Below, piece by piece: positions 35,036 to 44,493 of a stretch of 64,000 bases of DNA. The position numbers and the translations under genes are program-made. Source of the stretch: Myxococcales bacterium (GTDB lineage Bacteria; Myxococcota_A; Polyangia; Polyangiales; Polyangiaceae). Below the pieces are notes generated by a model. That model saw nothing but the letters and a program-made list of their open reading frames with translations, did not search any database and was not told where the DNA came from. Positions within the stretch are counted from its first letter, which is position 1. The number at the start of each line of letters is the position of its first letter. The stretch lies in contig JADJKB010000021.1 of NCBI GenBank assembly GCA_016706225.1, positions 992,001-1,056,000 on the forward strand, written 5' to 3'.

Positions 35036-36076
35036 GTGAAGCAGCCGATCGCAGCTTGCCTCGTCGTGATTGCCGTCAGCGGCTGCGCGACCGGTCACCC
35101 CGAGTCACCCGCTGCCGCTCCCGCTGTGGAGAAGCGGCCCTCCGCCCGTGCCGAAGTGACCAGCCCGAGCCCGAGCGCAGCGACGAACCCAGCGCCCCCA
35201 GCCCCCGCTCCGGCCGAGGCGAAGGCACCGCCAACGATCGACCTCGGAGCGTTCGAACACCCGTTGTCGGATCCGGTCCATTCGTTCGCCCTCGGCGACA
35301 AAGCACGGGTCGCGGCCATCGGTGGTGAGGTCTGGTTGGACATCGGGAAGGGTCTGACGAAGCTCCCGCGTCCGCCGGCAATTGGCCCGAGTGTTCAGAT
35401 CTACTTCGGCCGCGACGATCAGCCGCGGCTGATGGGCTTCGAGCGCGGCTCGGAGTCGACTGCGGCAGTCTACCTGCGTTGGCGCGCTGGAGGCTGGCAG
35501 CGCGCGGTGGCGGAGATCGGCAAACTCGGCGGTGAGAAGGCGAGCCCGCTGTTCGGTGTGTTGGGCAACGACGATCCGGAGGTCGTCTGCGCGCCCGACC
35601 TCGTCTGCATCATCAAGCGCCGCACGGGTTGGACCACACTGAAACCACCGCCCGGGCTGCCCGCTGTCGAGCTGTGTAACGGCGTGCCGTGGGCGCTCGA
35701 AGGAGCGGACCTGTTCCGCTTGCGTAGCGACGGCTGGCATCCGCTCGAAACAAAGCCCACTTTCGTCGCTGGCGATGGCGTCTGGGCCAATGCCGACGAC
35801 GACGTCTGGGTAGCGGAGGCCAAGGGCGAGCGGCTGCACCATTTCGACGGCAAGAGCTGGACGGCGGAACCTGCACCGCTTCGTGGCCCGCGAGGGCTGT
35901 GGGGAAGCGCAAAGAACGACGTGTGGCTGGCGGCCGACGGCGGCGCCGCCCACTTCGATGGGACGCATTGGAGCGTCGTAGCCGGTCCCGCGGGCCCCCT
36001 GCGGCAAGTCCGTCGACGCGGCACTGAGGTGTGGCTCGGGGGTTCCTCCGGCCTCTGGCGCGGCACGCTCCGCTGA
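35036..36076 (+). CDS. Lipoprotein with propeller-like body
   Basis: 346 residues from the GTG at 35036, which gives a clean lipoprotein signal (lipobox V-S-G-C, near residue 17). An Ala/Pro/Ser spacer runs to about residue 65. The body has repeated strands (DKARVAAIGGEVWLDIGKGL, DVWVAEAKGERLHHFDGKSW, DVWLAADGGAAHFDGTHW, EVWLGGSSGLWRG) like blades of a beta-propeller. The W-x-x-x-x-x-H-F-D-G repeats are typical of uncharacterised myxobacterial surface proteins. Divergent from the flavoprotein gene. Confidence 0.82.
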   Translation: MKQPIAACLVVIAVSGCATGHPESPAAAPAVEKRPSARAEVTSPSPSAATNPAPPAPAPAEAKAPPTIDLGAFEHPLSDPVHSFALGDKARVAAIGGEVWLDIGKGLTKLPRPPAIGPSVQIYFGRDDQPRLMGFERGSESTAAVYLRWRAGGWQRAVAEIGKLGGEKASPLFGVLGNDDPEVVCAPDLVCIIKRRTGWTTLKPPPGLPAVELCNGVPWALEGADLFRLRSDGWHPLETKPTFVAGDGVWANADDDVWVAEAKGERLHHFDGKSWTAEPAPLRGPRGLWGSAKNDVWLAADGGAAHFDGTHWSVVAGPAGPLRQVRRRGTEVWLGGSSGLWRGTLR

Positions 36077-36096
36077 CGCGGGCCTCGACGACACCC

Positions 36097-36276
36097 GTGG
36101 TAGGTTCTCGCCGGTCCAGGCGCGCGACGATTGCCAAGTGTGAGAGCTGCGGACTCGACCATCAGACGACGATCCCTCCCCTGCTCGTGCCACGGCTGGT
36201 TCAGGGGTTGAAGCTGCCGCTCATCGTGCATCCCCAAGACCCGAGCCGGGTCGAGGTGCAGTGGCACCTGGTCTGA
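36097..36276 (+). CDS. Possible small protein with CxxC
   Basis: 59 residues from a GTG at 36097. The C-terminal 45 residues contain CESCGLDHQTTIPPLL and end VEVQWHLV; GC3 is high. There is no ribosome site, and it lies in a 210-base gap between two convergent genes, so it could equally be chance. I list it because the codon pattern is coding-like. Confidence 0.3.
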   Translation: MVGSRRSRRATIAKCESCGLDHQTTIPPLLVPRLVQGLKLPLIVHPQDPSRVEVQWHLV

Positions 36277-36286
36277 CCGCCATCCG

Positions 36287-38044
36287 CTAACTCACGGGGC
36301 TCGCCAGCCGGCCAGGGCGCGCGCCGGTGAGCTTGCCGTTTTCGACGATCACCTGCCCGTTTACCAGTGTCGCCAGGTATCCCTCGGCTCGCTGGATCAA
36401 CCGGCGCCCGCCGGCCGGCAGATCGAACACCATCTCCGGGCGCGTCAGCGACAAACGCTCGAACTCGATGACGTTGATGTCGGCGCGCTGACCCGGTTTC
36501 AATTCGCCGCGGTCGGAAAGGCCCACGTAGCGCGACGTGTCGCGGGTCAGCATGCGCACGACGCGCGCGAGGGGCAGCTTGTCGCGCTCGCGATCCCGGG
36601 CCCAGTGAGTGAGCATGAAGGTCGGGAAGCTCGCGTCGCAAACGGTGCCGACATGGGCGCCGCCGTCGCTCAAGCCCGGCAACGCCAGCGGGTGCGTGAG
36701 CATCGTGTGCACGTTGTCGAGGCTCATGTCGGTGTAGTTGTAGATCGGGAAATACAAGAGGGCCTTGCCGCCATCTTCGAGCAGCGCGTCGTACACGACC
36801 TGAAGCGCCGGCAGGTTCTTCGCAAAGGCCTCGGCCGCGATCGATTCCCCGACCGCCGGCTCGTAGTTGGGAGTCGCGCCGAGGCGGAACAATCGCATCG
36901 CCACCACGTCCATCATCGCCAGCAACTTGTCCGCGAGCGGGGGGATTGGGCTGCCATCGCCGGCCACGGGCTCGTGGGTCTCTTGCAAGAGCCGCGTGCG
37001 CACCGCCGGGTCGGAGAGCACGCGCACGCGCTCGGCGAGCGGCAGGTGGGCGATCTTCTTGTACGACGGGAACCCCATGAAGGGGTGGAACGTCGCCTCG
37101 AGACCCAGGAGCACACCAATGCCGCGGGCCCCAGCCTGGACCCGCATCGGCACACCGCGAGCCACTGCCCGCTCCACCCGCTCCAGGATCCGCCGCCACT
37201 GATTGGGCGACTGATCCCGCTGCATGAGCGACACCGACGTCGGTCGTCCCCCCGCCGCTTCGGCCATGCGCTCGAGCACGTCGAACTCCGCATCGAAGCG
37301 CTCGTCGCCCTCGTTCATGTCGAAGTCCGAGACGGCCTGCAGCACGCCCGTCGAGCGGCCCACAAAAGCCTTGGCGATCCCCTCGAGCTCGCGGGCATCA
37401 GCCTCGGATGCGGGCGTGGCGCCGCCGTCCGCCGCCCGATGGTTGTCGGAGCGTCCCGTCGAGAACCCGATGGCGCCGGCGTCGAGGGCCTCTCGCACCA
37501 GGTCGCGCATGGTCGCGATCTCGGCATCCGTGGGCGACTCGCCGGCAATGGCGCGGTCGCCCATCACAAAAACCCTGAGCGCGTCGTGGGGGATCTGCAG
37601 CCCGAAGTCGATCGCGTGAGGCGACCGGTCCAACGCTCGCATGTACTCCGGGAAGCTCTCCCACTCCCAGGTGATGCCCTCCGACAGCGCGGTGCCGGGG
37701 ATGTCCTCGACACCCTCCATCAGCGCCACGAGTCGCTCGCGATCCGTGGGGCGGACGGGCGCGAAACCGACCCCACAGTTGCCGAGCACGACCGTCGTCG
37801 CTCCGTGCAAACTCGATGGCGCCAGATCCGGGTCCCAGGAGATCTGCCCGTCGTAGTGGCAGTGGATGTCGGTGAATCCTGGCGTGACGATGGCGCCGGT
37901 CGCGTCGATGACGCGTTCCGCGACCCCGTCCACCTTGCCCACCTCGGTGATGCGTCCACCCGAGATCGCGATGTCCGCCGTGAAGGGCTCACCGCCGCTG
38001 CCATCGAAGATACGCCCGCCGCGAACGATGAGATCCAACGCCAT
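36287..38044 (-). CDS. N-acyl-D-amino acid deacylase-like amidohydrolase
   Basis: 585 residues from ATG 38044. The metal-binding start of the amidohydrolase barrel is TPGFTDIHCHYDGQISWDP (HxH, about 60-80). GNCGVGFAPVRP with its Cys and later HVGTVCDASFPTFMLTHWARD match the D-aminoacylase subgroup. The N- and C-terminal beta pieces (LIVRGGRIFDGSGG; INVIEFERLSLTRPE...GQVIVENGKLTG) form the side domain of this superfamily. Such enzymes hydrolyse N-acyl-D-amino acids using zinc. The substrate here is unproven. The start lies 76 bases from the divergent glycosidase-like lipoprotein gene. Confidence 0.9.
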   Translation of the reverse strand: MALDLIVRGGRIFDGSGGEPFTADIAISGGRITEVGKVDGVAERVIDATGAIVTPGFTDIHCHYDGQISWDPDLAPSSLHGATTVVLGNCGVGFAPVRPTDRERLVALMEGVEDIPGTALSEGITWEWESFPEYMRALDRSPHAIDFGLQIPHDALRVFVMGDRAIAGESPTDAEIATMRDLVREALDAGAIGFSTGRSDNHRAADGGATPASEADARELEGIAKAFVGRSTGVLQAVSDFDMNEGDERFDAEFDVLERMAEAAGGRPTSVSLMQRDQSPNQWRRILERVERAVARGVPMRVQAGARGIGVLLGLEATFHPFMGFPSYKKIAHLPLAERVRVLSDPAVRTRLLQETHEPVAGDGSPIPPLADKLLAMMDVVAMRLFRLGATPNYEPAVGESIAAEAFAKNLPALQVVYDALLEDGGKALLYFPIYNYTDMSLDNVHTMLTHPLALPGLSDGGAHVGTVCDASFPTFMLTHWARDRERDKLPLARVVRMLTRDTSRYVGLSDRGELKPGQRADINVIEFERLSLTRPEMVFDLPAGGRRLIQRAEGYLATLVNGQVIVENGKLTGARPGRLASPVS

Positions 38045-38120
38045 GGCGCGGGAGCGTAGCACGCGGCTTCGCCGTTCGATCCCCTCGGCGTCACCGTCTG
38101 GTATCGTGATGCTCCGAACC

Positions 38121-39752
38121 ATGTCCGCTTCGAATCGACTGCTCACCCTGCTCGGGCTCGCCACGTCACTCCTCTTGGGTTGCTCCGGCAGCGACGGGGG
38201 TGATGACCCCAAAGATAGCGGCGGCGCCGGCGGCACGGCGGGCAGCGGCGCGAGCGGAGGTGGCGCGGGACTCGGTGGCAGCGCGGGACTCGGTGGCAGC
38301 GCGGGACTCGGTGGCAGCAGCGGACTCGGCGGCAGTGCGGGACTCGGCGGCAGCGGCGGCGCCACACTCGGCGCGACATTTCGCTTCGGGATCAACGGCG
38401 GACACCGCAACGCCGGCTTCGCGGACGACGTGCAGGCCGATCTCGAGGCCGCCGCGGGCTGCAACAGCCAGCGCATCAGCCTGCCCGAGACCCACCTGGA
38501 CAAGTGGGGCTATGGCATCGAGGTCAAGGACATGCAGCACTACGCGAGCGTGGGCATGAAGGATCAGGTCGCGTTCTTGACCAGCCCGATCCGCACCCAC
38601 TCCAGCGCGCCCGCCAGCGCCGCGGATTGGGAGCTTGCCCACTACCTGCCGAAGAACCTGTACGAACCCATCGTGCTCCCCGGCGGCGGAGTGAATCCCA
38701 ACAACCATTGGGCCAAATACGTGTTCGACACCGTCAGCCAGTACAAGACCTGGATCAAGGTCTGGGAGATCTGGAACGAACCGGACTGGGTCTCGAGCTG
38801 GCAGGTCACGCAGACCTGGGGCAGCGCCCCGCCGCTCGCCAAAGCTCTGCCGCGTTTCAACGGCTCCATCTACGAGTACGTGCGCCTGCTGCGTGTATCG
38901 AGCGTGGCAGCCAAGCTCGCCGATCCCGAAGCCAAGATCGCCACCGGCGGCCTCGGCTACCCGTCGTTCCTCGGTGCCCTGTTGCGCTACACGGACAACC
39001 CCGCGGACGGCAGCGCGACGAGCGAGTTCCCGAGCAAGGGCGGCGACTATTTCGACGTGCTCAGCTTCCATCACTACCCGATCTACACGCCGGGCAACTC
39101 GGATGCCGGCGTGGCCGGCTACCTCGATCAGAAGACGAAGATGGACGCCGAGCTGACGAAAGCAGGCAAGCAGGTGGTCGGCTACGAGACCACCGAGAGC
39201 GGCGCTCCGCACGTCACCATCACCAGCACGCCGAGCGGAACCGAGTACGCGCGGAACTACTTGATGAAGGTGATGACCTCGGCCCATGCCGCGGGCGTGC
39301 ACGGCATCGATTGGTTCGTGCTGAGCGACGGGGCCAAAGCCGGAGCCAGCACCGATCCCTACGACTTCATGGGGCTGTACTTGGACATCGTGTCGCTCAC
39401 CGCGCCGAGCCAAGCCGTGAAGACGGAGACCGGTGTGGCCTACGCAACCTTGAAGGCCTTGCTCGGTGGTGCGAAGTTCGACGGGACCGCCACCACGGCG
39501 CTCGGGCTACCGCAAACCGTCGGCGGGGCGGCGTTCCAGACGGCGGCCGGCAAGCCCGCGTTCGTGCTGTGGGCCAAGGCCTCCGGCAGCGACGAGAGCG
39601 CGACCGCGAGCTACGCGCTGGCCACGACCCAGCCGCTCCTCTCCCACGCCTGGGATTTCTCGAGCAGCGGCAAGACCGCCGAGCTGACCCCGACGGGTGG
39701 CAAGGTCGACGTCAGCCTCGGCAGCTCACCGACGATCTTGCTGCCGAAATGA
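38121..39752 (+). CDS. Glycosidase-like lipoprotein (clan GH-A type)
   Basis: 543 residues from ATG 38121 (ATG 38109 is also possible). Lipobox L-L-G-C at about 21, then a linker rich in GLGGSA units coded by 18-base repeats at about 38268-38360. The barrel domain (about 85-400) contains VWEIWNEPDWV (Glu at about 219, acid/base position of clan GH-A) and GYETTESG further on, which could hold the nucleophile. HHYPIYTPG and WFVLSDG are consistent with GH39- or GH5-like enzymes. A C-terminal beta domain follows. The polymer attacked cannot be told; export and lipid anchoring suggest surface action. Confidence 0.82.
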   Translation: MSASNRLLTLLGLATSLLLGCSGSDGGDDPKDSGGAGGTAGSGASGGGAGLGGSAGLGGSAGLGGSSGLGGSAGLGGSGGATLGATFRFGINGGHRNAGFADDVQADLEAAAGCNSQRISLPETHLDKWGYGIEVKDMQHYASVGMKDQVAFLTSPIRTHSSAPASAADWELAHYLPKNLYEPIVLPGGGVNPNNHWAKYVFDTVSQYKTWIKVWEIWNEPDWVSSWQVTQTWGSAPPLAKALPRFNGSIYEYVRLLRVSSVAAKLADPEAKIATGGLGYPSFLGALLRYTDNPADGSATSEFPSKGGDYFDVLSFHHYPIYTPGNSDAGVAGYLDQKTKMDAELTKAGKQVVGYETTESGAPHVTITSTPSGTEYARNYLMKVMTSAHAAGVHGIDWFVLSDGAKAGASTDPYDFMGLYLDIVSLTAPSQAVKTETGVAYATLKALLGGAKFDGTATTALGLPQTVGGAAFQTAAGKPAFVLWAKASGSDESATASYALATTQPLLSHAWDFSSSGKTAELTPTGGKVDVSLGSSPTILLPK

Positions 39753-39758
39753 ATCGGC

Positions 39759-41174
39759 TCAGGCGAGCTCGATGCTAATCGACGCAGTTCCCGACAGCGC
39801 AGCGTCCAGGCTCTTGGCCACGACCCGGGCGATCAACTGCTCACCCTTGGGCAGCGACGGGTCGTCGAGCACCATGACCGGGATGTCCAGGCCGTCCTGA
39901 TCCAGGAGCGGCGTACCGTCCGCGCGTTCGAGAAAAAATCGGTACATGAGCGGCACCTGTTCGTCCGGGTTCTCCACGCGCCACTCGAGCACCGTGAGGG
40001 CCGCCTCGTTGCGCGCGATGCGGATGTGGAACTCGGGGTCCTCGTAGCGCTTGACCAGCTCGGCAAACGCGTACCCCGTCGCGGGTTGGCCGGCGAAGGT
40101 TCCGCTCACCCTACAAGTGCCCTCCCAGAACTCTCCCAGCCAGTTGGCCCAACCTTCGAACAGCCGGCTCATCGCCCCGAGCAGGTTTGGCGGCGGGGCG
40201 TCCACCAGAGGAGTCAACTGATCGTGGTAGCGGGGAGCGATGGTCAGCGACGTACCCCACTCCGGCGCGTCGAAGGTCCAACCGGCGGAGTAGACCGCAT
40301 GCTGCTCGGGGGATCGCCAGAACCGCGTGCGTTTCCAGCGCTCGGCGCCGACCAGCTTGTCGAACGTGCCATCGGCACGGATCAACCCGGCACCCCCGTA
40401 GGCGGGCAAGCTGGGCGTTGCTCCGTTCGCCTCCCACACCGTCGTCAGCAAGAGCTCATCACCCGAGTCCAGCTGCACGCTCATCCACTCGTATTGTTCG
40501 AGGCTCCGATTTCGAATCGGCGTGACGTAGAACGGGCCCCATTGGTGGTCGTACCAGCCGACCCCCTTCACGCTCACGGTCTCGCGCCCGCCCGCGGGCG
40601 TCTCGAGCTCGAGGGTGCCGATGACCTCGAGCCGAGTGAGGGAGTAGTAGTAAAACGCGCCGCGTCGCCCGAAGGGTAAATAACCTTTTCCGCCCGCCTC
40701 GTACGGCCGCTTCTTGTTCTTGCTGGTGAGCTTCACCGAGAAGTGTCCGGCGTCGTCCTTGGCGTCCAGCTCACCCGCAAACGGCACGAGCGCGCCCGCG
40801 GCGTCTCGCGGCGTCACCCAGTGGTCCGTACCGCCGCCGTGTTTGAAAGAGAGGTCGAGGTGCTCCGGTGACGCGCGCAATAGCCCCCACGCGGTGCCGG
40901 TCCAGTCCGCGATGAACCGATCCGATGCGTCGAAGGCGCGCACGACCAGGAAGCGCAGCCCCTGGGTGAAGTACGCAACGAAGACGCTGAAGCGACGGCC
41001 CGCGCCCCCCACCTCTTCGACGTGTGCGTTCAGGTACACCCACTCCATCTCGGACAGAGCCGGGTTCGCGATGCGTCCCGGCAGCAGCCGATGCCAGCCG
41101 TCGTCGCGCGGAAATTGCACGGCTGAGCCAGCTCGATGGTAGGGCCACTGATCGAAGGGCGGCGGGTTGGGCAT
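39759..41174 (-). CDS. AttH/CrtC-like lipocalin-fold protein
   Basis: 471 residues from ATG 41174. The sequence resembles the AttH/CrtC (hydroxyneurosporene synthase) family: FPRDDGWHRLLPGRI near the start, SVFVAYFTQGLRF, KGVGWYDHQWGPFY (a family hallmark, about 215-228) and YEWMSVQLDSGDELL. CrtC hydrates carotenoids; most relatives are uncharacterised double-lipocalin proteins. No signal peptide. It ends 6 bases from the convergent glycosidase-like gene. Confidence 0.82.
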   Translation of the reverse strand: MPNPPPFDQWPYHRAGSAVQFPRDDGWHRLLPGRIANPALSEMEWVYLNAHVEEVGGAGRRFSVFVAYFTQGLRFLVVRAFDASDRFIADWTGTAWGLLRASPEHLDLSFKHGGGTDHWVTPRDAAGALVPFAGELDAKDDAGHFSVKLTSKNKKRPYEAGGKGYLPFGRRGAFYYYSLTRLEVIGTLELETPAGGRETVSVKGVGWYDHQWGPFYVTPIRNRSLEQYEWMSVQLDSGDELLLTTVWEANGATPSLPAYGGAGLIRADGTFDKLVGAERWKRTRFWRSPEQHAVYSAGWTFDAPEWGTSLTIAPRYHDQLTPLVDAPPPNLLGAMSRLFEGWANWLGEFWEGTCRVSGTFAGQPATGYAFAELVKRYEDPEFHIRIARNEAALTVLEWRVENPDEQVPLMYRFFLERADGTPLLDQDGLDIPVMVLDDPSLPKGEQLIARVVAKSLDAALSGTASISIELA

Positions 41175-41300
41175 GGCGCTGACTGTACCAAAGTCGCCCC
41201 CGGGAACGAGCACTCCGTCTGCCGCGCGGCGCGCCGCAATTTCCCGAGCCGAGCCCGCAACAACACTCGCGGGCGCCCACGCTGGTGTTAGAGTCCGGCC

Positions 41301-42509
41301 ATGGCTTCCGAGACGGTCTTCATCGTCGATGCAGTGCGTACGCCCATCGGCAAATTCAAGGGTGCGCTGTCGAAGGTCCGGTCCGACGACCTGGCGGCTC
41401 ACGTCGTCGCAGCCCTGGCAAAACGCAATGCCGCGCTGTGCGAGCGACTCGATCAGGTCATTTTGGGTTCGACCAACCAGGCCGGCGAAGACAATCGCAA
41501 CGTCGCTCGTATGGCCGTGCTCTTGGCGGGTCTGCCGTACGAAGTGCCTGCCGTGACGGTCAATCGTTTGTGCGGCTCGGGCCTCGAGGCCATCAACGAC
41601 GCCGCGCGTATGATCTTGGTCGGCGAGTCCGAGGTCGCCATCGCGGGCGGCGTCGAGAGCATGACGCGAGCCCCTTACTCGATGCCAAAGCCCGAGGAAG
41701 CATTTCCGAGAGCCGCGCCCACGCTGTATGACACGACACTGGGCTGGCGTTACCCGAACCCGCGCATGAAAGAGCGGTTCGAATTGATCAGCATGGGGGA
41801 GACTGCCGAGAACGTCGCGAAGAAATACGGTGTGACGCGCGAAGAGCAGGACGAGTTTGCGCTCGCGTCGCACCAGAAGGCGGCGGCCGCCTGGGAGAAG
41901 AACGCCTTTGCGGACGAGCTGTGCCCGGTCGAGGTGCCGCAAGCCAAAGGCCCGCCAGTCGTCTTCGATCGCGATGAGTGTGTGCGACCGGACAGCTCCC
42001 TTGCGGCGCTCGCCAAGCTGCGGCCAGTGTTTCGGGCAGACGGCAGCGTCACCGCCGGGAACTCGTCGCCGCTGAACGATGGGTCGGCGGCGATCCTGCT
42101 CGCGTCGGAGTCCGTCGTGAAGGAGCTCGGTCTCACACCGATCGCCCGCTGGGCCGGCTCCGCCACCGCAGGCGTCGACCCGAGCTACATGGGCGAAGGC
42201 CCGATCCCCGCCACGAAGAAGCTACTGAGCCGGGTCGGGCTGCGTGTCCCGAATCTCGACGTGGTCGAGCTGAACGAGGCCTTCGCCGCCCAGAGCCTGG
42301 CCTGCCTGCGGGGGCTCGATCTCGACCCGGCAAAGGTCAACCTCCACGGCGGTGCCATCGCGCTCGGCCACCCCATCGGCGCCTCGGGCGCGCGCATCGT
42401 GGCGACCTTGCTCGGCGTGATGCGTGCCAACCCGAAGGCCAAGCTCGGCCTCGCCTCACTTTGTATTGGAGTTGGCCAAGGCATCGCCAGTTTGTTCGAA
42501 CGCGTGTAA
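41301..42509 (+). CDS. Acetyl-CoA C-acyltransferase (thiolase, PcaF/PaaJ-like)
   Basis: 402 residues, a full-length thiolase. The nucleophilic Cys is C91 in VNRLCGSGLEAIND; NEAFAAQ, GGAIALGHPIGASGAR (catalytic His) and SLCIGVGQGIASL (second Cys) follow in order. The valine in CIGVGQG is frequent in 3-oxoadipyl-CoA thiolases, whereas other thiolases usually have CIGGGQG, so this subgroup is a reasonable but unproven guess. It cleaves 3-ketoacyl-CoA with CoA. A gene of unknown function follows 12 bases downstream. Confidence 0.95.
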   Translation: MASETVFIVDAVRTPIGKFKGALSKVRSDDLAAHVVAALAKRNAALCERLDQVILGSTNQAGEDNRNVARMAVLLAGLPYEVPAVTVNRLCGSGLEAINDAARMILVGESEVAIAGGVESMTRAPYSMPKPEEAFPRAAPTLYDTTLGWRYPNPRMKERFELISMGETAENVAKKYGVTREEQDEFALASHQKAAAAWEKNAFADELCPVEVPQAKGPPVVFDRDECVRPDSSLAALAKLRPVFRADGSVTAGNSSPLNDGSAAILLASESVVKELGLTPIARWAGSATAGVDPSYMGEGPIPATKKLLSRVGLRVPNLDVVELNEAFAAQSLACLRGLDLDPAKVNLHGGAIALGHPIGASGARIVATLLGVMRANPKAKLGLASLCIGVGQGIASLFERV

Positions 42510-42521
42510 AGATCGGATCCG

Positions 42522-43358
42522 ATGAGTGGGGACCGCGATTTCCTGGAGACTACGGTCGAGCCCCAACCCGACGACTCGGCGGACGTGCGCTGGGCCCTGG
42601 AGACCGCGGTGGCCATGTGGATTCGAGGCAGCCGCGATCAGACCCTCAAGTGGCTGCACACCGCCATGCAGTCTGCGACCAACGATGGCCGCCACGACCG
42701 CGCCTACGCTCTCGGCCGTGTGCTGACAGATCTCGAACATCGGCAGCTGCCGGTACGCCGGACGAACCAGCCCCCTGCGGTCGCGCCGAGCCCTGCGTCG
42801 ACGACGCAGCCGCTGGTGGACCTCGCGAAACTGGCCGGTGCCAGCTCCAGCGTCAGTCGTCCCAAAAAGAGCCTGCTCCAGACCAAACCCTATCGGGTCA
42901 CGCCTGACGAGCTGACTTCGCACTTCACACCCGATTCGTCGTTGCTGGAGGCATGCCAGCAGTCAGCGACGGACGCCGGGACAGAACCCCTGGCACCCGA
43001 GGCCGAGCCGCCGACCGAGTTCATGCCGCGCCCCATCACGCGTCCGCGCCCCCCGCCTATCATCCACGACGGCCTCGAAGCGACGCTCACCAACGTTCGG
43101 CCCAGCGAGAAACAGCAGTCCGAGCGCACGGTGGTGATGTCGGCGGAGGAGCTGATGGCTCCGTCAGCAAAGAGCGTGGGGCCTCCGACGACGGTGGGTA
43201 GCCATCAGACGAACCTCGAGCCGATGCGCGCGCTCCGGGTGTGCGTCGTCCGAGGCCAAGGTCGCGAGCTCGTGCTCAGACTGTTGGACGAGGGCGAAGC
43301 GCCGCAAGAGGGTGCACAAGAGGCGCTGATCATCCCGCTCGCGCGTCAGAAAGCCTGA
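42522..43358 (+). CDS. Hypothetical protein downstream of thiolase
   Basis: 278 residues. The N-terminal 65 residues are helical (VRWALETAVAMWIRGSRDQTLKWLHTAMQSA, a TPR-like pair). The middle is disordered and rich in Pro, Ser and Thr with short conserved-looking patches (PYRVTPDELTSHF, SERTVVMSAEEL). The last 50 residues form a small beta domain (RVCVVRGQGRELVLRLLDEGEAP). Such Thr/Pro-rich middles are seen in myxobacterial proteins modified by Ser/Thr kinases, but this is speculation. Probably cytoplasmic. Confidence 0.72.
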   Translation: MSGDRDFLETTVEPQPDDSADVRWALETAVAMWIRGSRDQTLKWLHTAMQSATNDGRHDRAYALGRVLTDLEHRQLPVRRTNQPPAVAPSPASTTQPLVDLAKLAGASSSVSRPKKSLLQTKPYRVTPDELTSHFTPDSSLLEACQQSATDAGTEPLAPEAEPPTEFMPRPITRPRPPPIIHDGLEATLTNVRPSEKQQSERTVVMSAEELMAPSAKSVGPPTTVGSHQTNLEPMRALRVCVVRGQGRELVLRLLDEGEAPQEGAQEALIIPLARQKA

Positions 43359-43409
43359 GCGAGACTCGGTCGCAATCCGAGCCAACGAAGCGCCCGTCGT
43401 CTCGGTGTG

Positions 43410-44396
43410 TCACCCCGCGTCACTCGAGAGCGGCGTCAGTGTGTCACCCCGGATCTCCAGCACGGCGGGGCGACCTCCGTAGTGGCGCGCAAGGCCAACG
43501 TCGATGCGCCAGACCTTGCCAGCACAACCGCTGGTAATACCGCTCTTTTGCACCGTATGGCCCACCACCATGCGCTTTGCTCCGAGCTGCGTCAGCACGC
43601 TCGCAAGCGCACCGCACGCGGCCGCCGAAGGTTCACCGTCGGAATACTCTCGGGTCCAGATCGGCGCGGAGTCTCCATTCAAGAGCTCTGGCATGCGCGG
43701 CGTCTGACCCTGCATCCAGCTGCGGGTCTCGGCGTTGAGTCGACCGATGCCGTAGCGCAGATGGGCCGGTAGGACGCCGCCGTGCGCGAACACCGTGTCG
43801 CCGACGACGATGACGACGGGGCGCTCGGCAAGGCGCTTCGCGACCGGGCCCCCCGGCAAGAACGCCGCGGCCCGCCCGTATTGCTCCGCAGGCAGGAGCG
43901 ATGCGGCGCGCTCCCGCGGCCCGGAGCTGGGTGTCTCCCGAAAATCGCGAAACCCGTCGGGAGTGACGTAGCGGAAATCGCCGGCGACGTTCATCACTTC
44001 GTGGTTGCCGTTCAGCGCCAAGAACGCGCCGCCGGCCTTTTCGGCTGCCGGCTTCAGCTTGTCGAAGAGATCCAAGATCTCCGGTTCTTCGTCGCCCCGG
44101 TCGAGCTGATCCCCGGTCTGAACCAGCGCCAATTTGCCGCCGATCCAGCTGTCCTTGTCGTCGATGGCCCCGGCGAGGCGCAACGCGGCGCGGGCGGCGG
44201 CGATGTCCCCGTGCAGATCACCGATTGCGACCAGGCGCTCCCGGGCTGGAAAGCGGAACGACGAGTCGTCCAGCGGCGGCGCGGGTGGTGCGCTGACGGG
44301 CCGCGTCGCAGCGCTCGGCTCGCGCGGGGGATCCGAATTGCACGCGGTAGCGGCGAACACGGCCACGACCGAGAGCCAGAGGCAACGCCAATGCAT
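43410..44396 (-). CDS. Shelph-type PPP phosphatase lipoprotein
   Basis: 328 residues from ATG 44396. Lipobox A-T-A-C at about residue 19. The PPP metal and catalytic motifs are intact: GDLHGD (59-64), GDQLDRGD (95-102), GNHEVMN (130-136), AHGGVLP and VVGHTVQKSG. The pattern and Gly-rich early part fit Shewanella-like phosphatases, metal-dependent protein phosphatases of the PPP superfamily found in bacteria and eukaryotes. Lipid anchoring places it outside the cytoplasm, unlike signalling phosphatases. RNase J lies 98 bases upstream on the same strand. Confidence 0.88.
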   Translation of the reverse strand: MHWRCLWLSVVAVFAATACNSDPPREPSAATRPVSAPPAPPLDDSSFRFPARERLVAIGDLHGDIAAARAALRLAGAIDDKDSWIGGKLALVQTGDQLDRGDEEPEILDLFDKLKPAAEKAGGAFLALNGNHEVMNVAGDFRYVTPDGFRDFRETPSSGPRERAASLLPAEQYGRAAAFLPGGPVAKRLAERPVVIVVGDTVFAHGGVLPAHLRYGIGRLNAETRSWMQGQTPRMPELLNGDSAPIWTREYSDGEPSAAACGALASVLTQLGAKRMVVGHTVQKSGITSGCAGKVWRIDVGLARHYGGRPAVLEIRGDTLTPLSSDAG

Positions 44397-44493
44397 CACG
44401 CCTCCGAGCGTAGTCCAAACTCGCGCCGAGTGCCCGGGTGGTCGCGTCGTCCACGGCCCGCGGGCCTCCACGCCGCGAGCCGCGGGACTCGGC

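Noticed and set aside
36605..38059. 484-codon plus-strand frame
   Set aside because: Antisense to the amidohydrolase, which carries the HxH and other metal motifs.
38268..38360. Repeats of about 18 bases as a regulatory or CRISPR array
   Set aside because: They code the GLGGSA linker of a lipoprotein in frame and have no spacers.
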